A stretch of 55,508 nt of DNA from Planctomycetota bacterium (GTDB lineage: Bacteria; Planctomycetota; Planctomycetia; Pirellulales; Pirellulaceae). Made by a program: the position numbers and the translations under genes. The stretch spans positions 1 through 55,508 of the forward strand of contig JAFLCP010000036.1 in NCBI GenBank assembly GCA_017303505.1, in the 5' to 3' direction. The notes beneath the pieces are model-generated. The model was not told where the DNA came from, searched no databases, and saw only the letters and a program-made list of their open reading frames with translations. Positions 43,134-52,362 of the stretch are shown here, one piece after another (the first letter of the stretch is position 1; each line of letters begins with the position of its first letter).

Positions 43134-43964
43134 ATGTCTCACAACTATGACGGCTCTCACACTCTCAGTTCCTCATCTGCTCGTCCATGGATCTTGGCGG
43201 AAGCGAGTTACGGACAGGTTCGACAGTTGGAATATCAAGTTGCCGTCTTGCCGATGGGAGCAACCGAACCTCACAACCTTCACCTTCCCTATGGCACCGA
43301 TACCATCGAAGCCACGGGCTTGGCCGAACGAATTTGCGCTGAAGCCTGGAACCAAGGAGCGAAGGTCGTCATGCTACCGGCAATACCGTACGGAACCGAG
43401 ACCAATATGCAGGAATTCCCTTTGGCGATGAATCTTTCTCCCACCACACTCTTCGCTCTGCTCACCGATTTGGTGGCAACGATCGAAAAGAGCGGGATTC
43501 GAAAACTGTTGATTTTCAATAGCCATGGCGGAAACGACTTTAAGCCTTTTTTGCGGGAAATTTGCCACAAAACTGAAGTGAAACTCTTCCTCTGTGACTG
43601 GTTCCGAATGGTTGGTGATCGGCAGTCCGAGATTTTCCAACATCGTGAAGATCATGCCGGTGAAATGGAAACATCGCTGATCATGCACCTCGCTCCCGGC
43701 TTGGTCCATTATGCTCCCGAGGGTGGTTTGCAAGCTGATGCCGGTGCGGTCAAGCCACTTCGTTTCGAAGCTCTACAGAAAGGTTGGGTGAGCATCACCA
43801 GGCCTTGGCACTTGCTTACGACCAATAGCGGATCCGGCAATCCTCATGCTGCCACGCCCGAAAAGGGTATCAAGGTTGCCGACTTAGTCGCCGAACGACT
43901 CGTGCCATTCCTGGTACACCTAGCAGCCGCCCCCATCGACTCTACGTTTCCGTTTGCGGAATAA
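43134..43964 (+). CDS. Creatininase-family amidohydrolase
   Basis: This 276-residue protein belongs to the creatininase family, cytoplasmic metal-dependent amidohydrolases acting on creatinine, formamides or biosynthetic intermediates. Metal ligands are visible in GATEPHNLHLPYGTDT, FNSHGGND and HAGEMETSLIMHL. Start ATG follows TTAGGAACC. The first ~20 residues are polar and variable. It stands alone; the neighbouring genes do not point to a pathway, so the substrate is open. Confidence 0.88.
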   Translation: MSHNYDGSHTLSSSSARPWILAEASYGQVRQLEYQVAVLPMGATEPHNLHLPYGTDTIEATGLAERICAEAWNQGAKVVMLPAIPYGTETNMQEFPLAMNLSPTTLFALLTDLVATIEKSGIRKLLIFNSHGGNDFKPFLREICHKTEVKLFLCDWFRMVGDRQSEIFQHREDHAGEMETSLIMHLAPGLVHYAPEGGLQADAGAVKPLRFEALQKGWVSITRPWHLLTTNSGSGNPHAATPEKGIKVADLVAERLVPFLVHLAAAPIDSTFPFAE

Positions 43965-44000
43965 TCGGCTCGACAAGCAATGCAACGAAACAGCCGCCGA

Positions 44001-44825
44001 TTAACGGCGCCGTCCACGGCGGTGATGGCGACCGCGGCGCGAGCGTGAATCGCATTGTGGATGGGAGTCCATGGCATCGAATTCAGCCGACGGAGCCGAC
44101 TGAAGATAAGAGGCATATGTCGCTTCATCGACCTCTACTTTGGTGGCTACTGCACGAAAGATGGAGAGGCCTTGGGATTTCGCCACGATTTCGCGCCGTG
44201 TCCGTCCCTTCGGATCTTCTTCCCAGCTCTCTGGCGTGGCTGTGATCTCAAAAAGCGGCTTAACGGCATTTTGAAAGTACGACCAATAGGCGGGGTTATC
44301 TGTCTGAAAAAAGAACGTCCCCCCTGAGGCGAGTCTTCGATGGGCCAAAATCAAAAACTCAGGAGATAACAACCGCTTCTGTTCCTGGCCTGGCTCGCGA
44401 TACGGTTGCGGATGATAGATATGGAGCTGATGGATGGAACCGTCAACGAAATAATCGCGGATGAATTCGCTGCCACCACAAACCAGAAATCGAACATTGT
44501 TGAGCCCCCGTTGGTTGCCTCGGCGGGTGGCGTACCGAATCACCATGGGCAAAATGTCGACCGCCATATGATCCCATTCGGGGTGCCGCACGGCACTGCT
44601 CACGGCAAAGCGGCCATTTCCACAGCCGAGTTCTACAACCCATGGGGCTTGGCGGCCGAAAATCTCGTGCCAATCGACACTATTCGGAGCGGGAAGTTGT
44701 TTTATTCCCGTTTTGGTCCAATTTTCCTGCTCCAAAATAATGCCCGGAATCGGAACACCAGCTTCGATTTCCAGTTCACCCGGTTGGGCCGGCGGAGAAT
44801 TGTCGTGACGCGGATTTCGGTTCAT
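44001..44825 (-). CDS. trmB: tRNA (guanine-N7-)-methyltransferase TrmB
   Basis: TrmB methylates G46 of tRNAs using SAM. The 274-residue protein shows WVVELGCGNGRFAVSSAV for SAM binding, AVDILPMVIRYATRR, and HIYHPQPYREPGQEQKRLLS and FFQTDN in the catalytic region. It differs from typical TrmB by a C-terminal tail of ~35 residues ending in a very basic stretch (RSRRGRHHRRGRRR). Its start overlaps the gamma-carbonic-anhydrase-like gene by four bases (ATGA), so the two are coupled. Confidence 0.92.
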   Translation of the reverse strand: MNRNPRHDNSPPAQPGELEIEAGVPIPGIILEQENWTKTGIKQLPAPNSVDWHEIFGRQAPWVVELGCGNGRFAVSSAVRHPEWDHMAVDILPMVIRYATRRGNQRGLNNVRFLVCGGSEFIRDYFVDGSIHQLHIYHPQPYREPGQEQKRLLSPEFLILAHRRLASGGTFFFQTDNPAYWSYFQNAVKPLFEITATPESWEEDPKGRTRREIVAKSQGLSIFRAVATKVEVDEATYASYLQSAPSAEFDAMDSHPQCDSRSRRGRHHRRGRRR

Positions 44826-45430
44826 GATTTCTCTTGTTCCGCATAACGACGTGCGAGTTCGATGTAATGCTCCGCACCACGCGCGAGTCGTTGTTGATCT
44901 TCTGGTGTCAAGGTGCGAATGACTTTGGCGGGAACCCCAACGGCCAGCGAACCTGGCGGAATGGTCTTACCCTCAGGAACCAAAGCCCCTGCACCCACGA
45001 TCGAGCCGCTGCAGATGGTAGCTCCGTTTAGCACCGTTGCCCCAATGCCGATCAACGCGTCGTTTTCCACACGAGCGCCATGAACAATCGCCCCATGACC
45101 GATCGTGACTCGGTCTCCAATAATGCAAGGAAATCCCGGATCAGCATGTAAACAGCTCAAGTCTTGGACATTGGTACCGGAGCCAATTCGCACGGGGGCC
45201 GAGTCCCCACGAATGACCGTTCCAAACCAGATGCTTGATTCAGGGCCGATGTACACATCGCCACGCACGGTCGCGGTTGGCGCGATCCAAGCCGTGTCGG
45301 CTACCAGTTCGGGGCGAAAGCCAAGTTCACCCGATACGACGTCGCTGTCTGGGCTCGCCGGGATGTCTGGGCCGTTGGGGCTTGGTTGGCTTTCAGGCAG
45401 ATTCGATTCGTTGGGTGGGGTAATTGTCAT
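44822..45430 (-). CDS. Gamma-carbonic-anhydrase-like hexapeptide protein
   Basis: This 202-residue protein has a left-handed beta-helix made of hexapeptide repeats (ATVRGDVYIGPESSIWFG, IGDRVTIGHGAIVHGARV, ALIGIGATVLNGA). Candidate zinc-ligand histidines are present in LHADPG and GHGAIVHG. Close relatives are gamma-class carbonic anhydrases or CaiE/PaaY-like proteins; activity is uncertain. I place the start at ATG 45430; a longer frame of 41 residues would run into the region upstream of the divergent fae-like gene. The N-terminal ~40 residues are Pro/Ser/Asp-rich. It overlaps trmB by four bases. Confidence 0.88.
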   Translation of the reverse strand: MTITPPNESNLPESQPSPNGPDIPASPDSDVVSGELGFRPELVADTAWIAPTATVRGDVYIGPESSIWFGTVIRGDSAPVRIGSGTNVQDLSCLHADPGFPCIIGDRVTIGHGAIVHGARVENDALIGIGATVLNGATICSGSIVGAGALVPEGKTIPPGSLAVGVPAKVIRTLTPEDQQRLARGAEHYIELARRYAEQEKS

Positions 45431-45588
45431 AAAGAACATTGTCGTAAGTAGGTTGGCGACCGCAAGCGGTGTGATACACTTCTGGCTGGACAATCGTGCG
45501 AATCGCTCCTCGTGAGCCGACGTTGGTGTTGCTCGAACAACTATTCGCTTCATTCCAACCCTTCATAACACATCAGGATTTAATCAAC

Positions 45589-46212
45589 ATGGCTAAGAAG
45601 AAAAAGGTCGCTAAGGCGAAGACCGTCAAGTCCCTAAAAGCGAAAGGCAAGTCGAAAAAGGTTGAACTCGAGAGAATCGTATTGCGAACTGGCGAAGCGT
45701 TGGTCGAAGCCGATGAAGCATGGTCCGCAGCGGAACCAGAAGTGGTTATCGGCGAACTCGATGGGCCTGTCGGATACTCGATCGCTCAGTTGATTGGCGA
45801 TCAAGTCAAAGGTCACACCAAGGTCTTTGCGATTTTGAATAGCGATGTGCAAATTCGTCCTGTCACTTTGATGGTGAGCAAGGTAACCGTCAAGAGCGAA
45901 GCCTATACCAATATCTTGATGGGTACGGTGCAAGCGGCTATCGCTCATGGTGTGCTGGACGCAGTTCGCGAAGGGATCATTCCGAAAGAGAAAGCCAACG
46001 AGCTCGGTATCATTGTATCGGTGTGGCTCGATCCCTCGGTCGTTGATGCCAACTTTGATCCCGAAGTGCTCTTTGCAACCAACCGCGAAGCGACCACGAA
46101 GGCTCTTCGCAAAGCGATGCGCAATGAGCCATCGATTGATTGGTTGTTAGAAAATCAAAACCAAGTCACACACTATTTCCATCAGCTAGCTGTCGACAAG
46201 TTTAAGTCGTAG
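45589..46212 (+). CDS. Formaldehyde-activating-enzyme (Fae) homologue
   Basis: This 207-residue protein matches the Fae family, which condenses formaldehyde with tetrahydromethanopterin in C1 metabolism. Blocks include RTGEALV, GELDGPVGYSIAQLIGDQV, RPVTLMVSKVTVKSEAY and GTVQAAIAHGVLDAVREGII. The first ~25 residues are a Lys-rich tail (KKKKVAKAKTVKSLKAKG). The position of the conserved histidine in the family motif VAHIDLIIG is occupied by Glu in AAEPEVVIG, so catalysis may be lost or changed. ATG 45589 with AGGA upstream is preferred over a longer frame. No other H4MPT genes are in the window. Confidence 0.88.
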   Translation: MAKKKKVAKAKTVKSLKAKGKSKKVELERIVLRTGEALVEADEAWSAAEPEVVIGELDGPVGYSIAQLIGDQVKGHTKVFAILNSDVQIRPVTLMVSKVTVKSEAYTNILMGTVQAAIAHGVLDAVREGIIPKEKANELGIIVSVWLDPSVVDANFDPEVLFATNREATTKALRKAMRNEPSIDWLLENQNQVTHYFHQLAVDKFKS

Positions 46213-46237
46213 CTTGGGGGCTCCGACCCGAGTCGTA

Positions 46238-46347
46238 GTGCGGGTCTCCGACCCGCTCTGATTTATAGAAAAACACTGTAGGTTGGGTCTCTGACCCGAC
46301 CTACTTTTTTTGAAAAACGCTGCAGTGCGGGTCGGAGACCCACCCTA
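46238..46347. repeat. Cluster of GGGTCTCCGACCC-type palindromic repeats
   Basis: Three related palindromes occur in ~110 bp: GCGGGTCTCCGACCCGC (46240-46256), a longer one at 46278-46304 with core GGGTCTCTGACCC, and GCGGGTCGGAGACCCACCC (46327-46345). A weaker copy, GGGGCTCCGACCCGAG, lies near 46217-46232. They fill the gap between two convergent genes. Confidence 0.75.
46278..46311 (+). terminator. Intrinsic terminator after fae-like gene
   Basis: A long stem (GTAGGTTGGGTC / GACCCGACCTAC, one mismatched pair near the centre) with TCT loop is followed by seven T residues (46305-46311). Confidence 0.82.
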
Positions 46348-46418
46348 CATGATCGCGGCCTTTTTTTAACGCAATGGATCGAATCGCGAGAGAAGTCGTT
46401 CTTGATTTTGCTCGCGTA

Positions 46419-46438
46419 AACGGCAGAGGACTGCCGTT
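46419..46438 (-). terminator. Hairpin downstream of YgiQ gene
   Basis: AACGGCAG and CTGCCGTT flank AGGA, forming a perfect 8-bp stem 9 nt after the YgiQ stop codon on the minus strand. On that strand TTACGCGAGC follows, so the T-tail is weak. Confidence 0.5.
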
Positions 46439-46446
46439 CTACAAAA

Positions 46447-48492
46447 CTACGAGCGGCCTTTAGGGGGCTTGGGACGATAGCCCTTGGGCTGTTGATGACG
46501 AGAGCTCTTCTTGCTCCCTTTCTTCTGCCCATCGACAGGTTTGATGGTGTGCACATACTCACCCCGAAAACGAGCATTCGCATCGTCGCGACGACGTTGA
46601 ATCGCTTCCTTGGGTGGCTTATCGGGAATCAGACAATCACAGCCTGACCCGATCAAGTCTTGGCGTCCAGCTTCCATCAATGCTTCACGTACTTCGAAAT
46701 AATTTTCAGGCTTAAAGAACTGCATCAATGCTCGCTGCAGTTTGCGATCCTTCAAAGACTTGGCGGTTTCCACTTTCTTTTTTGTAAATGGATCAATGCC
46801 CGTGTAATACATACACGTCGCTACATCCAACGGCGCAGGAATAAAGTCCTGGACTTGGTCGGGCTTGTATCCATTGCGTTTCAAAAAGACCGCCAAATGA
46901 ATCATTGCGTCCAAGTCGCTACCGGGATGGCTCGCAATGAAGTAGGGAACCAGATACTGCTTCTTGCCAGCTCGTTTCGATTCTCGAGCGAACTTATCGG
47001 CGAACTTTTCGAAGTCGTCGTTGCAGGGCTTCTTCATTTTGTCGAGCACATAAGGATCGACATGTTCGGGAGCTACCTTAAGATGTCCACCGACATGATG
47101 CGCGGTTAATTCTCGCATGTATTCGGGCGAACGCTGGGCCAAGTCCATACGAATACCGCTGGCAACCAACACTTTTTTCACGCCGTCGACACTTCGCGCA
47201 TCACGCATCAAATTGATCAGTGGTCCATGGTCCGTACCGAGCAACTTGCAAATCTTGGGATGCACGCAAGATTGACGGCGACACATCGCTTCCACTTCGG
47301 GACGTGTGCATTGCATTTGATACATGTTGGCTGTTGGGCCGCCGATGTCGCTGACTGTCCCTTTGAAGCCGTTATCTTCAGCCATCTGTTTGATTTCGGT
47401 CACGACCGATTCGCGGCTTCGCGATTGAATGATGCGGCCTTGGTGCGCAGTGATCGAGCAGAACGTGCAACCACCGAAACAGCCACGCATAATGGTGACC
47501 GAATTCTTGATCGTTTCAAACGCTGGAATCGGCTCTTTGTACGAGGGATGCGCTTTGCGAGTGTAGGGCAATCCAAAAATTCGATCCATCGATTTTTCTG
47601 TCACGGGGAGCGCTGGCGGAGTCACCACAATCGCTTGCCGATCATGGAACTGAACCAAGGTGCGAGCGTTATACGGATTGGTCTCATTGTGAATCATCCG
47701 CGTTGCTTCTGCGAAAGCAACTTTGTCATCGCGCACCTGTTCAAAACTCGGCATCGTCAAAGCTTCTTCAGGTGGCTTTTCAGAGGCTCCTAACGCATAC
47801 GCTACTCCACGCATCTTTCGCAAATCGGCGATAGTTTCGCCTGCTGCTAACCGCTGCGCCATTTCAATGATGGTGCGTTCGCCCATTCCATACGCGACCA
47901 AGTCGGCTTTGGAATCAAGCAATATGGAGCGACGCACTTTGTCGCTCCAATAATCATAATGAGCTAAACGGCGCAAACTCGCTTCAACACCACCCGCAAT
48001 AACAGGCACACCTTTGTAGGCTTCACGCGCTCGTTGACAGTAGGCGAGTGTGGCGCGGTCAGGCCGAAGGCCAATCTTGCCACCAGGTGAATAGGCGTCC
48101 GCGTTTCGAACTTTCTTATTAGCCGTGTAATGGTTGATCATCGAGTCCATATTCCCTGCGCTGATCGCAAAGAAAAGTCTCGGTTTACCAAAACGTCGCC
48201 AATCATCGCATTTATGCCAATCGGGTTGGCTCACGATACCGACGCGAAACCCTGCTGCTTGCAATGTTCGCCCCAAGATGGCCATCGCAAAACTGGGATG
48301 ATCTACATAGGCATCGCCGGTCACAAAGACGACATCCAATTCATCCCAACCGTAGGCCCGGGCTTCTTCCATGCTCATGGGCAACGGTCGGCGATCCTTC
48401 AAAGGAATCAACCGCTCGTTTTCGGGAATAATGGACTCAAGCTGCCCATCCCGAGTCGGAGATTGTCCTAGAATGGGGAGAGAAAGTGTCAT
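46447..48492 (-). CDS. YgiQ-family radical SAM protein
   Basis: This 681-residue protein is a YgiQ-type radical SAM enzyme. The cluster-binding motif is CFGGCTFC. Other family blocks are GYTD-like DELDVVFVTGDAYVDHPSFA, GGVEASLRRLAHYDYWSD, LLVASGIRMDL-like VLVASGIRMDLA and APEHVDPYVLDKMKKP, with LQDFIPAPLDVATCMYYTG-like QDFIPAPLDVATCMYYTG near the end. The C-terminus is basic (KKGSKKSSRHQQPKGYRPKPPKGRS). The reaction of this family is not established to my knowledge. It ends in the repeat-rich convergent gap. Confidence 0.94.
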   Translation of the reverse strand: MTLSLPILGQSPTRDGQLESIIPENERLIPLKDRRPLPMSMEEARAYGWDELDVVFVTGDAYVDHPSFAMAILGRTLQAAGFRVGIVSQPDWHKCDDWRRFGKPRLFFAISAGNMDSMINHYTANKKVRNADAYSPGGKIGLRPDRATLAYCQRAREAYKGVPVIAGGVEASLRRLAHYDYWSDKVRRSILLDSKADLVAYGMGERTIIEMAQRLAAGETIADLRKMRGVAYALGASEKPPEEALTMPSFEQVRDDKVAFAEATRMIHNETNPYNARTLVQFHDRQAIVVTPPALPVTEKSMDRIFGLPYTRKAHPSYKEPIPAFETIKNSVTIMRGCFGGCTFCSITAHQGRIIQSRSRESVVTEIKQMAEDNGFKGTVSDIGGPTANMYQMQCTRPEVEAMCRRQSCVHPKICKLLGTDHGPLINLMRDARSVDGVKKVLVASGIRMDLAQRSPEYMRELTAHHVGGHLKVAPEHVDPYVLDKMKKPCNDDFEKFADKFARESKRAGKKQYLVPYFIASHPGSDLDAMIHLAVFLKRNGYKPDQVQDFIPAPLDVATCMYYTGIDPFTKKKVETAKSLKDRKLQRALMQFFKPENYFEVREALMEAGRQDLIGSGCDCLIPDKPPKEAIQRRRDDANARFRGEYVHTIKPVDGQKKGSKKSSRHQQPKGYRPKPPKGRS

Positions 48493-48789
48493 CGATGGGT
48501 GGTCCCAATACGTTGAATGTTCAAATCAGTGGACAGGCAGGCAATCTGACCTGACTATCGATACAATTTCGTCTTCATTCGGCATCGCCTAGAAAGCAAC
48601 TGATTTCGTGCCTATAGAGTTGCCGTTCGAAAACAAAGACCTAACAAAGCTACAACAGGATGGTTAAGTCCGAATTGTGCTGCCCTTGGAGGGGATCCTT
48701 AAAGCGGATCTACTACTTGAAGGTTAGCCACAAAACCGGATTCTGACTAGAGTTATCGGTTCCGAAGTTTCCAGCTGTCGGGGAATTCT

Positions 48790-50244
48790 ATGGCTGCTGA
48801 GCAGTCCAAAATCATCAAGAATCCAGGCGATTCGGGCCCAATGGTGCTGCGAATCGAAGGCATTATTGCGAGTGCCGAGAAAATTCGAGAACGAATTCAT
48901 AAGGAATTACCGACGCACAGCGGTCTCACGGGGGCGGTCGATTACATTGTTTCCGCGGCCAATTCGGCCCAACGCGTCACGGCCCAAATCCAACATCCAC
49001 TCTCCTTCCACCGACTTCCAGCCATTTTCCTCGCAGTGGCTCTTATCCTCTTAGTCGGGTGGGTCTATTGGAACTTTTTTCACGTATCAACCCTTTCGGT
49101 CGCCACCGCCAATCGCGATTCGGGCGACTTGTTCCAAGAAACGGCCCAAACATGGCGACTACGACTCAAGCCCGTTTTGGTGCCTGGTTCTAAAGAAGCA
49201 GTCGAGTATGTCGACTCAGGACGCTCGGATCTCGCCTTTGTTCAAGGTGGTATGCCGATTCCCGAAGAGCTGCCTCGTTTGCGCTCACCCTCGGATGAAG
49301 TCGTGCTGTGGTTGACTCGCGCGAACGTTCTCAAGATTGAGGATGTAAAGAAAGTCATCACCAGCGTCGAAGGAGAAGGAAGTCACACCGTTGCGAAGTT
49401 GTTCGTGAAAGAATGGGGACTCGAAAACCAAGTGCAATTTTTGCATCAGTGGGGTTCAATCGCGGATGGAGCCCTCACGGAAATTCCCGAAGACGTAGAC
49501 GCGGTCTTAGTTGTCAAAGATGCCTCGGACGCCGCCACCCTAAAGACACTCAATACGCTTTACGCCCAGAATTTTCGACTCAACTCGCCGTACTTGGGGG
49601 CTGCCGCTGAGAACTTTGATTTTCTGGAAGAGATCAAGTTGCCTATCGGCTATTTCGATCTTGAACCGTTGCAACCAGAGCGAGAACTGCTGACCTATCG
49701 CGTTCCCACGTTTCTGGTTGCTCGTCGCAATTTAACTCCACGTCTCTTGGCGGTCGCCGCACAAGTCTTCGATAGCGAACCGATCAACATCGCTGATAAA
49801 GAATTCCTTCCCACTGCCTCCAACGCCAGTGAAATGTTCCAAGGCGTGGAAGCCTTCTTAGGTATCATCGTGAACATCGTCTTGGCCTTCTTGGCTTTGT
49901 TGGGGCTCGAGATGATGACTTACCGTAAGCGATTTCATGAACTCAATTCGTTGGTGAGCTTGTTAAGCATGCTCCAAAGCAATAAAGACATCTTGGCTGT
50001 GGAAGATGTTCGAGTCCGCAACGAGAACCTGAAGTACTTGTCGACGGTGAGCGACTTGTTAGGTTTAATCAGTGCGGTGAGTGGTTATTACACTCAAGAA
50101 AATTCTTCGCTGCTGTTCAACAATCTATCGGAAGTGGTTCATCAACGTTGCGATAACTTGAAGCTCAATATTCAGCTCAAGATCTTGCATGCTGGGATTC
50201 AGCTCGATAAGCCAGCCCCCGTTTCCACTGCACCGTTGGTGTAA
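48790..50244 (+). CDS. Membrane protein with TAXI-like solute-binding domain
   Basis: This 484-residue protein has a cytoplasmic N-terminus, a membrane helix at ~76-97 (LPAIFLAVALILLVGWVYW), and a solute-binding-like domain of ~250 residues (ATANRDSGDLFQETAQTW, SDLAFVQGG, VWLTRANVL-like VLWLTRANVLKIEDVKKV). A second helix near residue 360 (LGIIVNIVLAFLALLGLEM) leads to a helical cytoplasmic tail of ~110 residues. The binding domain resembles TRAP-TAXI receptors but is held between two helices, with no transporter gene nearby. It may be a sensor; no kinase domain is present. Confidence 0.82.
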   Translation: MAAEQSKIIKNPGDSGPMVLRIEGIIASAEKIRERIHKELPTHSGLTGAVDYIVSAANSAQRVTAQIQHPLSFHRLPAIFLAVALILLVGWVYWNFFHVSTLSVATANRDSGDLFQETAQTWRLRLKPVLVPGSKEAVEYVDSGRSDLAFVQGGMPIPEELPRLRSPSDEVVLWLTRANVLKIEDVKKVITSVEGEGSHTVAKLFVKEWGLENQVQFLHQWGSIADGALTEIPEDVDAVLVVKDASDAATLKTLNTLYAQNFRLNSPYLGAAAENFDFLEEIKLPIGYFDLEPLQPERELLTYRVPTFLVARRNLTPRLLAVAAQVFDSEPINIADKEFLPTASNASEMFQGVEAFLGIIVNIVLAFLALLGLEMMTYRKRFHELNSLVSLLSMLQSNKDILAVEDVRVRNENLKYLSTVSDLLGLISAVSGYYTQENSSLLFNNLSEVVHQRCDNLKLNIQLKILHAGIQLDKPAPVSTAPLV

Positions 50245-50255
50245 CATTTCGTTTA

Positions 50256-50340
50256 GCCCGTTGCCGTAGCGAAGCGGAGGCAAGGTTAGCCAACGCTGGA
50301 CTCACAACCGGTACCTTCGCTCCGCAACAGCAGGCCATAA
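50256..50340. repeat. Imperfect inverted repeat between convergent genes
   Basis: GTTGCCGTAGCGAAG near 50,261-50,275 is partly complementary to CTTCGCTCCGCAAC near 50,317-50,330. The first arm contains GCGAAGCGGAGG, also seen in related form near 41.94 kb. It could act as a terminator or be a dispersed element. Confidence 0.45.
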
Positions 50341-50347
50341 GCTGATG

Positions 50348-52164
50348 CTATGGTTTGCCGGCTAACGCTTTTGCCCAGGCTTCGAGTTTTTTATCGAGGA
50401 TACTGAGTGGCATTCCACCATCGCGCAGTAGTTGATCATGGAAATCGGCCAATTTGAATTGGTCGCCTAAGAGTTTCTCATATTTGGCTCGCCACTGGCG
50501 AATTTGCAGAGAGCCGATTTTGTAGGCTAAGGCTTGACCGGGCATTGCCATATATCGCTCGATTTCGGCCACGGCTCCTTGTTCGTTGATCGGTTCGTTG
50601 GCCATCATGTATTCGATTGCTTGCTCGCGCGTCCAACCTTTATGGTGCAAACCTACATCGACTACCAGGCGGATCGCGCGATGCATCTCGTCACTAAGAG
50701 CGCCCAGGTATTGTTCGGGTTCTTGATACAAGCCCAATTCACCACCGATCGATTCACAATACAGAGCCCAACCTTCGCCATAAGCTCCATACCAAATAAA
50801 TCGCAAGAACTTTGGCAAGCGTTCATTCTCTTGCTGCAAAGACACTTGATAGTGATGACCGGGAATCGCTTCATGGGCAAACAGAGAATCCATGCCACTG
50901 GTGATATTGAACTTCTCAGGTTCAGGAATTGGAAGATAAAAGATACCGGGGCGACTCCCGTCGGCAGAGCCTGGCATGTATTCCGCACTCGCTGTCGCTT
51001 CACGGAACGATTCGGTACGTCGAATTTCAAAAGGTGTTTTGGGGCGTGACACAAACAACGCATCGAGTTTGGGTTCGATCTTGGCTTGGATGTTGCGAAA
51101 CGCTTGCAGAACTTCTTCCGCATTTTTATACGGTGTGAAACGTGGATCGCTGCGAACAACATTGAAGAACTGTTCCAAGGTTCCATCGATCTTGAGTTGC
51201 TTTTGGACTTTTTCCATTTCGCTGCGAATACGAGCGACCTCTTTCTCACCAGTGGCAAAGATCTCATCGGGTGTCAAATTGGTAGTGGTCCATGTTCGGA
51301 CCAAGTAAGCGTAATGCTCTGGACCATGAGGCAAACTGCCAATGCCCGAAGTCTTGCGAGTTTTCGGAATGTACTCGTCGCGCAAGTAGGCACCAAATCG
51401 CTGATAAGCTGGAATGATCTTTTCGGAGATCGCCTTCTTGTAGGCTTCGGTTAAACGCTCTTTGTCGGTGGACGAAAAGCTTGCTGGTAGGTCGCGGATA
51501 GGAGCGTAAAACAAACTTTGAGTTGGGTCGGTGGTCACGATTGTAGGATCGAGCATTTGGGTGACCATACGCTCGGCCAATATTTTGGGGAGCACATAGC
51601 CTTCGGCTGCTCCACGCTTAAAGGCATCGATCGAGGCGTTGACCCAAACTTCAAAATCTTCAATGCGACCGAGCCAGTTTTCGTAATCCTTAACACTCTT
51701 GAATGGTTGGCTGCTGCTGCCGCTTCCCAACTGAGCAAACAGTAAATGCAAACCGTCGAATTGATGGGTAGGAATGCGTTCAAAATCGAAAGCGATCGCT
51801 TCGAGTTGATTCGCTAATTCATATTGCAAAATCTCTGCTGCGAGTTCGGTTTCTGCGGAGGCTTGACCGCTGGGTGCGTCTTTCAATTGCAAAAGAGTAT
51901 CTTGGAAAAAGTACTTTCGTTGGGCCACATGATCGGGTGATGAGGTGATGGCCAAACGATCGTTGTAGCGGGCATCTCCCTGCATAGTCGCGTCGACTGG
52001 GAACAGGATGCGGCGACGTTCGTGGTATTGGTCGAAGGTTTTCTTAAATAATCTTCGCGCGTTACTTCTTGGGCCCCTAGCGTATTTCCAAGGTTCGAAA
52101 GCAACCACAGGCCAATGCAGCAACATGCTCCAACAAGACTCGAATTCCTAGACATTAACCGCAT
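50348..52164 (-). CDS. DUF885 family peptidase-like protein, apparent frameshift near N-terminus
   Basis: The main frame encodes ~592 residues of a DUF885 protein, with the metal-site-like FAHEAIPGHHYQ and the typical GWALYCESIGGELGLY and LVVDVGLHHKGWTREQAIEY blocks. The conserved start of the family (FDQYHERRRILFPVDATMQGD) is in this frame. The signal peptide is not: it lies in another frame starting at ATG 52164, which has GGAG eight bases upstream and encodes SSLVGACCCIGLWLLSNLGN. Joining the two needs a -1 shift near an AAAA run (52039-52042, minus strand). Either the gene carries a frameshift, a sequencing error is present, or recoding occurs. Coordinates here cover both parts. Confidence 0.8.
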
Positions 52165-52362
52165 TGCGGGGCTCCATAAACGTTTAACCAAATGGTGGGA
52201 AACGGCAAAAAGGAGAGGCTTCCAGGCCATCAGTATAGGGCTCCCTACGACATTTCTAAGTAGGGATCGCCCCTAAATTGGCCTTTAGCCTTTCTCAAAA
52301 ACGGTTTTGGCAACTAAACTTGGTGGGTAGCTTTCCCGTACTTTGAGAGATTTCATTCCGAC

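Noticed and set aside
45496-45588. N-terminal extension of the fae-like gene
   Set aside because: The Lys-rich start at 45589 has an AGGA site, and the extension has no family similarity.
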